Shown here piece after piece: positions 16,961 through 24,960 of a DNA stretch of 64,000 bases. Under the pieces are notes generated by a model that had not been told where the DNA came from, did not search any database, and was given only the letters and a program-made list of their open reading frames with translations. Within the stretch, counting starts at the first letter, position 1; the number at the start of each line of letters is the position of its first letter. Position numbers and translations under genes: made by a program. This stretch comes from QKMZ01 sp012965515 (GTDB lineage Bacteria; Cyanobacteriota; Vampirovibrionia; Obscuribacterales; Obscuribacteraceae): positions 124,001 through 188,000 of the forward strand of contig CALFMP010000014.1 in assembly GCA_937879965.1 (NCBI GenBank). The letters run 5' to 3'.

Positions 16961-17863
16961 TTAGTGTGCCAATTGCGCGACGCGGTCGATCAATATTGCG
17001 AAAAAGGCGAGAATACTGACCACCCCATTGACGTTGAAAAAGGCCGCATTCACTTTGCTCAAGTCGTCTGGTTTGACCAGGCTGTGTTCGTAAAACAACA
17101 TCACGCCTATCATTACAAGCCCTACCCAAAACGCAACTCCCGCGTTTATCTGCAGTCCAAGAAGAGACATTGCCGTTACAGTCACCACATGTAGTGCTGT
17201 GGAAATGTTTAATGCCGATCCAATTCCAAACCTGGCTGGAATGCTGTGGAGTTTTTCTCTCTGGTCGATTTCAAAATCCTGGCACGCGTAAATGATGTCG
17301 AAACCTGCGACCCACGTGCTTACTGCAAGTGCGAGCAGCCACGGTGCAAGTGTGTCAAGCATGCCTCCCGCTGCTACCCAACCGCCGAGCGCGGCACCAC
17401 CAAGGGCAATGCCGAGCACAATGTGGCAAAGCCATGTCAGACGCTTTGTATATGAATAGAAGCTGAGCCAAAAAAGAGCTATCGGCGAGAGGTATAGGCA
17501 GAGTGGCGGCAGATGTGAGGCCGCAAACATCATGATGCCAAAGGATATGACCGCAAATATGGCAGCGTGAACTCCCTTGATCCGGCCTGCTGGGATTGCG
17601 CGGCTGCTCGTGCGTGGATTGCGGGAATCTATTTTTGAGTCGATCAATCGATTCAATGTCATTGCGCCGGCGCGTGCACCTGTGAAAGCAAGAATTGTCC
17701 AGAAGACGACATCCCAACCAGGCAATGCCGAAGATGCAAGAACCAACCCGGACAATGCAAAGGGCAGCGCAAACACTGTGTGTTCTAGTTTGATCATCTC
17801 GGACCACTCTTTGGTGGTCGTTACGAGATCGGGAGATTTAGCGGTGTCGTTGCTTGCGGTCAT
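16961..17863 (-). CDS. UbiA-family 4-hydroxybenzoate-type polyprenyltransferase (MqnP-like)
   Basis: A polytopic membrane protein of 300 residues. Both Asp-rich prenyl-diphosphate motifs are present: NRLIDSKIDSRNPRTSSRAI in the first loop and DIIYACQDFEIDQREKLHSI in the second. The NPRTxxR...PAG signature is shared by UbiA and by MqnP of the futalosine menaquinone route. It attaches a polyprenyl chain to an aromatic acid in the membrane. Which quinone precursor it uses cannot be decided without other quinone genes. It is convergent with the kinase-PQQ gene. Confidence 0.92.
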   Translation of the reverse strand: MTASNDTAKSPDLVTTTKEWSEMIKLEHTVFALPFALSGLVLASSALPGWDVVFWTILAFTGARAGAMTLNRLIDSKIDSRNPRTSSRAIPAGRIKGVHAAIFAVISFGIMMFAASHLPPLCLYLSPIALFWLSFYSYTKRLTWLCHIVLGIALGGAALGGWVAAGGMLDTLAPWLLALAVSTWVAGFDIIYACQDFEIDQREKLHSIPARFGIGSALNISTALHVVTVTAMSLLGLQINAGVAFWVGLVMIGVMLFYEHSLVKPDDLSKVNAAFFNVNGVVSILAFFAILIDRVAQLAH

Positions 17864-18179
17864 AGTTTCAAAAATGAGAATCGGTCGCGCACTATTTTAC
17901 GCCAGCTAGAGAAGAAGACACTCAACAGGCATGTCATGGGGCTGGTGATTGGAGTCCAGAATAGTCTAATCCGCTTAAATCGCTGTAATAGACCCGCTTT
18001 TTTGAATTGTCATTATGTGTCGTGGCTTACAAATTGGCTTTGTGAGCCGATTATCAAGCGGGTTCTACTTGAATATTTGACATGTTGCTGGGATGATGAA
18101 TTGGCGGCGAAAAGCTCAGTATCTCTGATGTATGCCGCTTAGATAAGCAAACGTGTTAATCGAGAGGATGTCATTGAGT
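17864..18179. other. Intergenic region, no gene recognised
   Basis: About 315 bases between the UbiA start and the next plus-strand gene. An open frame at 17936-18142 has no Shine-Dalgarno sequence and unnatural composition (many Cys/Trp), and I do not call it. Promoters for both flanking genes must be here, but none was clear. Confidence 0.5.
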
Positions 18180-18719
18180 ATGAGCTCCGATGTTCCGACA
18201 CCCGCCCCAGCAAAGAATGCACAGGGCACGACAATTGATCTCCAGGGCGTAGCTGCTTTTGCCCGCCTGGTCGAGTTGCTCGCTCAAGAGCTAGGCACTA
18301 ACCCGGGTAAGATGCAGGGTAATTTGCCCACAGGACCCGCCGCATTCAACCAATTGATTGGCGAGTTCGAGCTCAATAATTCGGGCTTCAATCGCAAGCT
18401 GACGATTTTGTCCCAACCGGGCTCGCCCCTCACACTGCGTTTCCAGAGCTCTCACAGTGAGGTGCGTGGAGAGAAAGGCAGCACACCTTTGCAGATAGTT
18501 TCCGATTTTTATATCGCTGCTGCTGTAGAAGACGTCGTTCCGCAAGGGCGCGCACTGGCTCGCTATTGCGAAGACATCTTCACTATTCTCGACAGAATGG
18601 TGACACTGGGACATTCGAGCAAACTACAAGGCATGAATGTTTCGGCAGCAGAGATTGAAGCGTTTGAGTACGGTGAAGGCGGCAACTTGGTTCGCCAATC
18701 CACACGCGCCTCACTCTAA
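18180..18719 (+). CDS. Conserved-looking soluble protein of unknown function
   Basis: ATG 18180 (MSSDVPTPAP) is chosen as a start with GAGAGG about 12 bases upstream; ATG 18168 and GTG 18153 are in frame. The 179 residues have no signal peptide or membrane helix. After a Pro/Ala-rich head there is a helix (VAAFARLVELLAQELG), a beta-rich middle (FNRKLTILSQPGSPLTLRFQ), and helices with DFYIAAAVEDVVPQGRALARY. I recognise no family. Composition and codon usage look like a real gene. Confidence 0.7.
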   Translation: MSSDVPTPAPAKNAQGTTIDLQGVAAFARLVELLAQELGTNPGKMQGNLPTGPAAFNQLIGEFELNNSGFNRKLTILSQPGSPLTLRFQSSHSEVRGEKGSTPLQIVSDFYIAAAVEDVVPQGRALARYCEDIFTILDRMVTLGHSSKLQGMNVSAAEIEAFEYGEGGNLVRQSTRASL

Positions 18720-19061
18720 TAGAAGAAATTGAAACTGTAACTCGATAGAGAACTAGGCACGTCGATGCAGGAGCCGGAAAACTGGCTTTCCTGTTTCCAG
18801 GTCAGGGCGGGCATGTTCTGTATTGGGAATTCTCTGCCTATTGCAATTGTGCAGTGGTATTGCCCTGGACTTGATCTTTCAATGTATTGAAGGACCGATT
18901 TCACAATTTTGTAATACTTGGCATCCTGCTTTTAATGGCTGGAAACGGCTACTGCTGCTGCTTTGTGCGCTGATGATAATGCTTCGCAGAATGTCACTAA
19001 AAATTGGAATCAAAATGGAAACACCGTCGTCTATTACTTCATACGGACAACGGAGTTGTTT
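18720..19061. other. Intergenic region with a small palindrome
   Basis: About 340 bases without a supported gene. TTCAAT-GT-ATTGAA at 18878-18891 is a perfect 14-base palindrome that could be a regulator site for the following TPR-like gene. Open frames here are short and lack translation signals. Confidence 0.4.
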
Positions 19062-19367
19062 ATGGAGCTGCGTATAGATGAATCCAACTTGAGCCGCCAC
19101 AGCCGCGGAGGCGACGGCGAAGCTCTCGAGTCATGGGTGCACATTATGCACATGGCAAGCGCATTTGACGAAGTTGGAGATATAAAAATGGCGGAGGAAT
19201 TCTTCCGCACTGCGTTATGGATATCAGATGAATTTCTCAGCGCTGAGACCTCAATGAAAGGTCTATTGATGCTGTCTTCTACGCTTTCGAAAGAAGGCCG
19301 AAATACTGAAGCGGCGCTTGCATTCATGAGAGCTTTGCGCATGTTCGATGAAAACATGAACAACTGA
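19062..19367 (+). CDS. Small TPR-like protein, 101 aa
   Basis: ATG 19062 has GGAG six bases upstream; the longer frame from 18963 has neither a good site nor sensible composition. The protein has about two helical-repeat units: SWVHIMHMASAFDEVGDIKM-AEEFFRTAL and LLMLSSTLSKEGRNTEAALA-FMRALRMF. It has no secretion signal and so is probably a cytoplasmic adaptor. A rho-independent terminator follows 25 bases after the stop. Confidence 0.7.
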   Translation: MELRIDESNLSRHSRGGDGEALESWVHIMHMASAFDEVGDIKMAEEFFRTALWISDEFLSAETSMKGLLMLSSTLSKEGRNTEAALAFMRALRMFDENMNN

Positions 19368-19392
19368 TCCTAGAAAGTTTTGCAGAGGGGGT

Positions 19393-19432
19393 GGGGCTGT
19401 CCGGTTGAAAGACCGGGCAGCTCCTAGTTTTT
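19393..19432 (+). terminator. Rho-independent terminator after the small TPR-like gene
   Basis: GGGGCTGTCCGG, 8-base loop, CCGGGCAGCTCC form a 12-base-pair stem with two G-T pairs, followed by TAGTTTTT. Confidence 0.8.
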
Positions 19433-19532
19433 AGGGATATCAGACGGAAGCGGCTTACGTCCGGCAAGTTGAGAAGCCGGCAGTTTGAGAAACCGAAATT
19501 CAGAAGTAGGCAGCCTGGCAAACGGCAATTCT

Positions 19533-19554
19533 AAAAGCCGCCCCGGAGGGCGGC
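19533..19554 (-). terminator. Rho-independent terminator of the lipid-type gene cluster
   Basis: On the minus strand GCCGCCC, loop TCCG, GGGCGGC is followed by TTTT. It lies 36 bases beyond the stop of the AMP-ligase gene and ends the six-gene minus-strand block. Confidence 0.8.
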
Positions 19555-19589
19555 GCTCCCAGAGTTTCGTACCTTCCATGCTTTACGCT

Positions 19590-21230
19590 TCAATACGTCA
19601 AGGCGTTTTGCAATCTTTGCTGCAATCTTCCGTATTGAATTTTGGAATTATGTCTTGCATCGACAGGGATGGAATCCACGCATCTGATCTCATCGAATCT
19701 CAGCCAGCTAAAGGCATCACCGATGGTGTCCTTAAGTCCAGCCGTGCGAAGCAACAATTCTTTCAATTGATCCAGTATTGAATGGTGCTTTTTCTCTATT
19801 ACCAATATTCGCTTGCCGCCGAATTTTAGGCAAGTGGCTCGGCGCACTGAAGGGATCTCTGATGCTGCAACTTCTACTTGAAATGGGTAGAGTTCGCCGC
19901 GTTCGTCACTGATTTTTACAGCACACCTTCCCATCAGCCATAAGCGACCTTCTGAATCCAAGTAGCCGGCGTCGCCAGTGCGGTGCCATATCTTCGAGCT
20001 GTCCTTCCGTTTGGCTGTTGAGATTTTGGTCTCTTCGTCTCCCACACCATTCAGGTACGTTTTTACAACATGCTTACCGCGCACTACGATCTCTCCTGTA
20101 ACGTATGCAGGAAGCTTATTGAATTTCCTTGTTGCACCGTTGGAAAGCGCGGTCAGTTCCGTCGGATTTGCTATTGCCAATTCAATTTCCTTAATTGGCT
20201 TTCCAGCCAAAAGCCCATTCCCTTCGAATGTTCTCTGTAAGTCTTTCTGTGTCATTTCTGTGCTTGAAACGTGAGCGATCGGCTCCGCTTCTGTTGAACC
20301 GTAAACTGCAGTCAACACTGCATTCGGAAAAGCTTCTTCCATCTGCTTCAATAGCGACGGAAACACAGGTCCACCACCGGTGAGTATGTGTGTGAGTCCG
20401 TGTATGTGCAGGTGCGAATCACTGAGGTAATCAACGACGCTCTGTAAAAAAGCAGGCGAAGCAATCACGCGATTGACACCACAGACTCGCATTTGCCGAA
20501 CGATTTTCTGTGCGTCTATTGCCGCCGGCTTTCGCATGTCGCAATCGGGAAGCACCGATGTAATTCCTTGCGCCAGAGCTGATAGTACAAAGACAGGCAG
20601 AGTAGTAAGTTCTACATCACTTTTACTGCCAGGCAATGATGAAGCAAGAACCCTTTGCTGATTGAGCAAGAAGCCATGCGTGCGCACGATTGCCTTCGGA
20701 TTGCCTGTGGAGCCACTTGTAAAAGTAATCAGGGCAGGATGATCAGCGCTTACATCTTCGATTCCTTGGGGTAATCCGATAGAACCACTGGCGGTGCTAT
20801 ACACGTTTGCACGCCCGATTGGGGAAACAATATGATCTGCCAGCAATTTTACGCGAATATTTCTCACTTCTTTTAAAACACCGCCGAGCAATTGCAATGC
20901 CACTGTAGAAATCATTGCATCCGGCTGGACAAGCCTTAGCGAGCGCCTGAGCGCTTTTATTCCACCTGAAGGATCGACAATTACAACCACTGCGCCGATT
21001 CGCAATAATGCCAGCAAGAGGACATAGGTTTCAATGCTCATTGAAACAGCAAGCAGTACGCGATCATTTTTCCTGATGCCGGAATCAAGCAGTTTGTCCG
21101 CAGCCGTCTCAGTAAGCTTCTGAAGCGATCTATAGGTCAATGCCCTGTCGATATTGCCACGGCAATCTCTCAGCGCAATGCGATCGGGCTGGGAGATTGT
21201 CTGTTCATCAAGTATTTTAACCAGGTTCAT
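19590..21230 (-). CDS. AMP-dependent acyl ligase, OleC-like (beta-lactone synthetase/fatty acyl ligase family)
   Basis: 546 residues with the adenylate-forming motifs in order: phosphate loop ITFTSGSTGNPKAIVRTH, the segment LPVFVLSALAQGITSVLPD, AVYGSTEAEPI, HRTGDAGYLDSEGRLWLMGR, and the terminal motif VDARHNSKI with the catalytic Lys. The PVFxLxALAxGxTSVxPDxD and VDxRHNxKI patterns are those I associate with OleC of the olefin/beta-lactone pathway. OleC adenylates a beta-hydroxy acid and closes a beta-lactone. No OleA, OleB or OleD gene is near, so a plain acyl-CoA or acyl-ACP ligase role is also possible. It is the last gene of the minus-strand cluster. Confidence 0.88.
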   Translation of the reverse strand: MNLVKILDEQTISQPDRIALRDCRGNIDRALTYRSLQKLTETAADKLLDSGIRKNDRVLLAVSMSIETYVLLLALLRIGAVVVIVDPSGGIKALRRSLRLVQPDAMISTVALQLLGGVLKEVRNIRVKLLADHIVSPIGRANVYSTASGSIGLPQGIEDVSADHPALITFTSGSTGNPKAIVRTHGFLLNQQRVLASSLPGSKSDVELTTLPVFVLSALAQGITSVLPDCDMRKPAAIDAQKIVRQMRVCGVNRVIASPAFLQSVVDYLSDSHLHIHGLTHILTGGGPVFPSLLKQMEEAFPNAVLTAVYGSTEAEPIAHVSSTEMTQKDLQRTFEGNGLLAGKPIKEIELAIANPTELTALSNGATRKFNKLPAYVTGEIVVRGKHVVKTYLNGVGDEETKISTAKRKDSSKIWHRTGDAGYLDSEGRLWLMGRCAVKISDERGELYPFQVEVAASEIPSVRRATCLKFGGKRILVIEKKHHSILDQLKELLLRTAGLKDTIGDAFSWLRFDEIRCVDSIPVDARHNSKIQYGRLQQRLQNALTY

Positions 21231-21281
21231 TGTTCCACTCTTTTGAGGTCTTGGATTTATACAAACTGATTGAATTCTTCT

Positions 21282-22355
21282 TTAAAGAGCTTTTCCGTAG
21301 AGTGCGTATGACCGAATTGCCTCTCCATACATTGAGCTGATGGCGTTTGCCTTGTTTCCCTTTGCATAAAGCGCGTGGACTGCCTCGCGAAATCCCTTTT
21401 CATAAGCCCGTGAATGTACTTCCTGATAGAGCAGACGACCTAATCCTTTTAGTTTTTCATCTTGTGTGCGCGCGATTGTCTTCATTACCAATCTTGGTTG
21501 AAACGCTGCCGAATTTTGATCCGGATAGGCGAAAAGATAGCCAACAATGTTTCCAGCCTTCTCCGCTACTACAACCAATTCAGGATCGGCAAGTGACGTT
21601 AGCCGTGTTTGCTCCTTTAGAAATGATGCTCTATCGATTGGTGAGAAGAGGAAGTTGTTTTGCATCGCTTCCATCGTCACGCGAAAGATACCTTCCAGAT
21701 CTTCATCTATGTTTTTTGCGTTAAGCGATCTGAGTTTTACACCCTGACGTTGCAGTTTTGCCTTGAGCGATTTACTGTCTGGATCTCTCAAGTCCAATTC
21801 TCTATTGATTGAAGATTCATACGTTTTTACTACCTGGTAACCAGCATCTGTGAAGTGCTTGTTCCAACTGAGAGGATTGACCGGTTCGAGGGAGAAAATG
21901 CGCTCTCCGCAACTCTCGCTGATTAGCCGGTAGCGCCTCCAGGTGCTTCCATCGATTGGTCCGATGGCAACATTGCAGCCTCTTTTCTTCAGCTCAAAAT
22001 CTGCAAGTTCAAGCAGTTCCAACCCCGCTTTCAGGGATGTGGCAGCATAGTGCCCAATAAATCCGAGCTTGACGTCCGAACCTGCTACTCTCAATTCGAG
22101 TTGGTCTGCTGAAGGCGGAAAGAGCACTTTTGTTTCTGTCCAGATTGAGCAGCGGGCGGTTAGCCTCCCTTCGTACATTGCAAACAAGTACAGTGAGGGT
22201 GTACCGTTGGTCTGCGTTGGCTCAACGCATTCGTGCGGGAAGGATAAAGCAAACTTAGTGGATATCTCCGCAAGTTCTGAGGACAAGCTTTCAGGTTTGA
22301 CTGCAAATGTGTAATTTAAGCAGCCAGAATGCGGCGCAGACAGAGCTTCTGTCAT
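21282..22355 (-). CDS. GNAT-superfamily N-acyltransferase-like protein
   Basis: AAGGAG seven bases before ATG 22355 is a strong site. The 357 residues contain an N-terminal region (FIGHYAATSLKAGLELLELA) and GNAT features: strand ELVVVAEKAGNIVGYLFAYP, then KTIARTQDEKLKGLGRLLYQ resembling the acyl-CoA pyrophosphate loop R/QxxGxG/A (here KGLGRLL), and a C-terminal ISSMYGEAIRSYALYGKAL. The last element resembles FxxxGG/xxxRxYxLYEK tails of YghO-type GNAT proteins. It could acylate an amine on the product of the neighbouring BtaA-like enzyme, but that is inference from position. Confidence 0.78.
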   Translation of the reverse strand: MTEALSAPHSGCLNYTFAVKPESLSSELAEISTKFALSFPHECVEPTQTNGTPSLYLFAMYEGRLTARCSIWTETKVLFPPSADQLELRVAGSDVKLGFIGHYAATSLKAGLELLELADFELKKRGCNVAIGPIDGSTWRRYRLISESCGERIFSLEPVNPLSWNKHFTDAGYQVVKTYESSINRELDLRDPDSKSLKAKLQRQGVKLRSLNAKNIDEDLEGIFRVTMEAMQNNFLFSPIDRASFLKEQTRLTSLADPELVVVAEKAGNIVGYLFAYPDQNSAAFQPRLVMKTIARTQDEKLKGLGRLLYQEVHSRAYEKGFREAVHALYAKGNKANAISSMYGEAIRSYALYGKAL

Positions 22356-22469
22356 CGCGAATCTCCTTATATTTCAGACCCACAATGTTAATAGTAGGTT
22401 TTGGATGGACTATTGTTCCCAGGATTCACACAGTTTCATGAGTGTTTACCTGGGCTTAAACTGTCTTAC

Positions 22470-23810
22470 CTAATGTATGAAAGCCGCCGGTACTGACCCT
22501 ATAAGGGACCCCAGTATGGCAAACACTGCTTGCTTGAACCACCGGGTTTTCCCGGTGAGAGACCTGGTTGGATCTTGCTGGGAAAAGTAGAAGGCAAGAA
22601 CCGGCAAGGCTATGCACAGTGGCGCTACCACGGTGAGGAGCATTGCCTGGCGGCTGAATCCGGCGAGGATGACAAAGGGTACGAATAGCAAGAGCCAACT
22701 CCGTAAGGTGCCACTTAGCAAGATACGAAGGCGTGATGTGTTGAAACCGCGCGAGTGTACGTGCGCGACCATGATTATGGCGGCGTGGACGGCAAAAGCA
22801 AGAGTATATGGAAATATGAAGTCTTTGCCGTAAAACAACGTAGTTCCGAGCCAGACGAGACCGGTGCTGGCAACGCTTAGTACAGCGTACATTGAGTGTC
22901 TGTTTTCAATTGTCTGGAAGCGCATCGGCATGCACCAGCGGTAGCATGAAAAGACGATGAGCGGCATGGTCATCCACTGCAAGCCGCCCACGACGAAACT
23001 TGCGTAGGCAAAGAGAGCGACGCCAAGCACAGCGCTGCCGGTCAGTGTGGTTTTGTGCCGCCACGCGATGGAGAATGAAAGGATGACGGCAAGGACAATG
23101 AGTCTGGTGGCGAGGGTTTCTACCGGAACATCTATATGAGTGTGCAAAACCAAAAGGGCGCCGAGCGGAATTGCCAGATTGTCGAATCCGCGCCAGGCAA
23201 TGCCTTCAAACAGCATGGCGAGAATGCCCATGATGAGTGAAATGAAGAGGGTTTTGTCAGCAGGCATTGAGGTGAACAAATCGAGCGGAATGAGAGTGCC
23301 GAGCAGCGCGAATGTGAAAAACGCCAGCGAGCCCTCTGTGCTTTTGGCACCATCTACGGTTGTATATTTATGCGTTCCATATTTGATTCCGACGAGCGCT
23401 GAAACTGCGTCAGCCAGCGTGAGAATTAAGACAGGAATGCAGAAGAAGAGCGGCTGCTCGAATGTCAGTGTGAAGAGAATGCCAATTGCGAGCGGGAAAC
23501 AAATGTGACCGTAGGACTGCCTGCCATCTGCCTTGAGAACGCAACCCCAGGAATTCAGCATTCTAAGCTTGCCGACAAACGATAAAATCACAGCCGTGGC
23601 GATTGAAAGTACCGCCACGGGCCATGATTCCTCGAAGAGATATGGGAAGCTAAGCGTAACTAGCCCCATCAGCACGTGCAGTGCCTTACGAATTATTTCC
23701 GGTTCGCAACCGGTTTTTTTCTTGATGTAGGACAGCACACTCATCGCTGTCGCGAGAATTCCCATCACCAGGCTGACGCCGAGAATCGGATTAGGAAATG
23801 CTCCTAACAC
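22470..23810 (-). CDS. Phytol/dolichol-kinase-like CTP-dependent membrane kinase with C-terminal membrane extension
   Basis: GTG 23810 follows GAGGAG closely, and its first codons overlap the end of the upstream BtaA-like gene by 7 bases, suggesting translational coupling. The N-terminal 220 residues match the phosphatidate cytidylyltransferase/dolichol-kinase/VTE5 superfamily: EIIRKALHVLMGLVTLSFPY, LTLADAVSALVGIKYGTHKY and KSTEGSLAFF, with the conserved D-x-A-x-x-x-G and K-T/S-x-E-G motifs. These enzymes phosphorylate polyprenols or make CDP-lipids. A further 225 residues with about six hydrophobic segments follow, which doubles the usual length of VTE5-type kinases. That second half is not recognised. 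Confidence 0.85.
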   Translation of the reverse strand: MLGAFPNPILGVSLVMGILATAMSVLSYIKKKTGCEPEIIRKALHVLMGLVTLSFPYLFEESWPVAVLSIATAVILSFVGKLRMLNSWGCVLKADGRQSYGHICFPLAIGILFTLTFEQPLFFCIPVLILTLADAVSALVGIKYGTHKYTTVDGAKSTEGSLAFFTFALLGTLIPLDLFTSMPADKTLFISLIMGILAMLFEGIAWRGFDNLAIPLGALLVLHTHIDVPVETLATRLIVLAVILSFSIAWRHKTTLTGSAVLGVALFAYASFVVGGLQWMTMPLIVFSCYRWCMPMRFQTIENRHSMYAVLSVASTGLVWLGTTLFYGKDFIFPYTLAFAVHAAIIMVAHVHSRGFNTSRLRILLSGTLRSWLLLFVPFVILAGFSRQAMLLTVVAPLCIALPVLAFYFSQQDPTRSLTGKTRWFKQAVFAILGSLIGSVPAAFIH

Positions 23811-24949
23811 GTTATCTCCTCGATGACCAACTTACTGTAGAAGAACGCTTTGTCTTCTTTATGCAGCTGTTCTGCCAACTCGTTGTGCGGTGTCAGCACT
23901 GGTGCCATCTTTTCGGGACGACTGCGCGGCGCAAGCATGTTCCAGTAAACCAGCCTGCCACCAGTGCGTCCTGCAAGAACAAGCGAACTGAGCAACTTGT
24001 GATAGTTGTCCATCGACATATATTCGAAGATGTCACTGAGGTTGAATTTGTCTACCGTGCCTGGGGGAAGATCCTCAAGCACCGATTCGATTGAACCGAC
24101 GTGCAGTTCGAGTTTGTCAATATTTGCTTTGATCTTCTCGTAGTTTTCTCTGCGCAAGTAATGCGGTAGAGCCGACACGTAAGTGCCCTTCAAAATCCAT
24201 TGCATGTACGGGTTTTCGGATGGGTCGAGAGCGGTGAGTGCGTATTCCGTTCTATCCAATATTGCTTGCGCAACATCAGTTTGAACATATTGGAAAAAGG
24301 CTGGATCGCGGCCCAGCAAGCCCATGACTTTGCGAGAGAAAAACATACGAAACAGCGTTCGCCATTTGGGTGTGTTCCATTGTTCATCAAAGAATCGTCT
24401 GCGCTCTTCGCTGTCCCGCTTGATGAGCAGTGCATCACAAGTTTCTTTGCTGTGCACAAATGGCAACGCAGCATTGCGAAAGATCTCGAAGTACTTTTCG
24501 AACTTACCTGCGTGTCCGATGCCACGAGAAAGATCGAGTTTTTGCACATCGAAAAAGTTTCTTGTCTTTTCGCTCAGGTGTGGACGAAGCTTTGCATAAA
24601 GACTCAATCTGTCTCCGGCACGAATGCCGACGAGACAAAGCAACTCTTCGTAGGAGAGAAACTTGATTGCTCGCGCTTTTAGTTCGAGACAGGCAATTTG
24701 CTGACGATTGAAATCTACTGCAATTACCTTTGCCGGATTCGCAGACAAAAGCGATAAGCTGTTGTCTCCTGCTGATGCTACCGAGAGGCAGACATCGCCT
24801 GCTTTTACACCAAGTGCCTTTAGCAAGATGTCGGCATCTTCCCAGCACTGTGCGTAGCGGATGCGTGAAAAATCGGCGTGACTTTCGATTTCAGAGAAAC
24901 GAAGTTCTGGTCTGTTTTTCAAAGTAAGGGTGGAGTCAAAGTTTTTCAT
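23804..24949 (-). CDS. BtaA-like S-adenosylmethionine:diacylglycerol 3-amino-3-carboxypropyl transferase (DUF3419)
   Basis: 381 residues. The opening IRYAQCWEDADILLKALGVK followed by VCLSVASAGDNSLSLLSANP and VIAVDFNRQQIACLELKARA is the DUF3419/BtaA signature (xxQxWEDPxxxxxAL, SAxGDNxLxxL, VDxNxxQxxLxELK). BtaA moves the 3-amino-3-carboxypropyl group of SAM onto diacylglycerol, the first step to betaine lipids such as DGTS. The methylating partner BtaB is not present. Strong Shine-Dalgarno GGAGGGG precedes ATG 24949, and the upstream gene ends 11 bases before. The acceptor might be an isoprenoid lipid, given the neighbouring UbiA enzyme. Confidence 0.9.
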   Translation of the reverse strand: MKNFDSTLTLKNRPELRFSEIESHADFSRIRYAQCWEDADILLKALGVKAGDVCLSVASAGDNSLSLLSANPAKVIAVDFNRQQIACLELKARAIKFLSYEELLCLVGIRAGDRLSLYAKLRPHLSEKTRNFFDVQKLDLSRGIGHAGKFEKYFEIFRNAALPFVHSKETCDALLIKRDSEERRRFFDEQWNTPKWRTLFRMFFSRKVMGLLGRDPAFFQYVQTDVAQAILDRTEYALTALDPSENPYMQWILKGTYVSALPHYLRRENYEKIKANIDKLELHVGSIESVLEDLPPGTVDKFNLSDIFEYMSMDNYHKLLSSLVLAGRTGGRLVYWNMLAPRSRPEKMAPVLTPHNELAEQLHKEDKAFFYSKLVIEEITC

Positions 24950-24960
24950 CTACGCCCCTC

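Noticed and set aside
17936..18142. 68-residue plus-strand frame
   Set aside because: Cys/Trp-rich composition and no translation signal.
24190..24682. Long shadow frames on both strands over the BtaA-like gene
   Set aside because: The conserved BtaA motifs are in the minus-strand frame.
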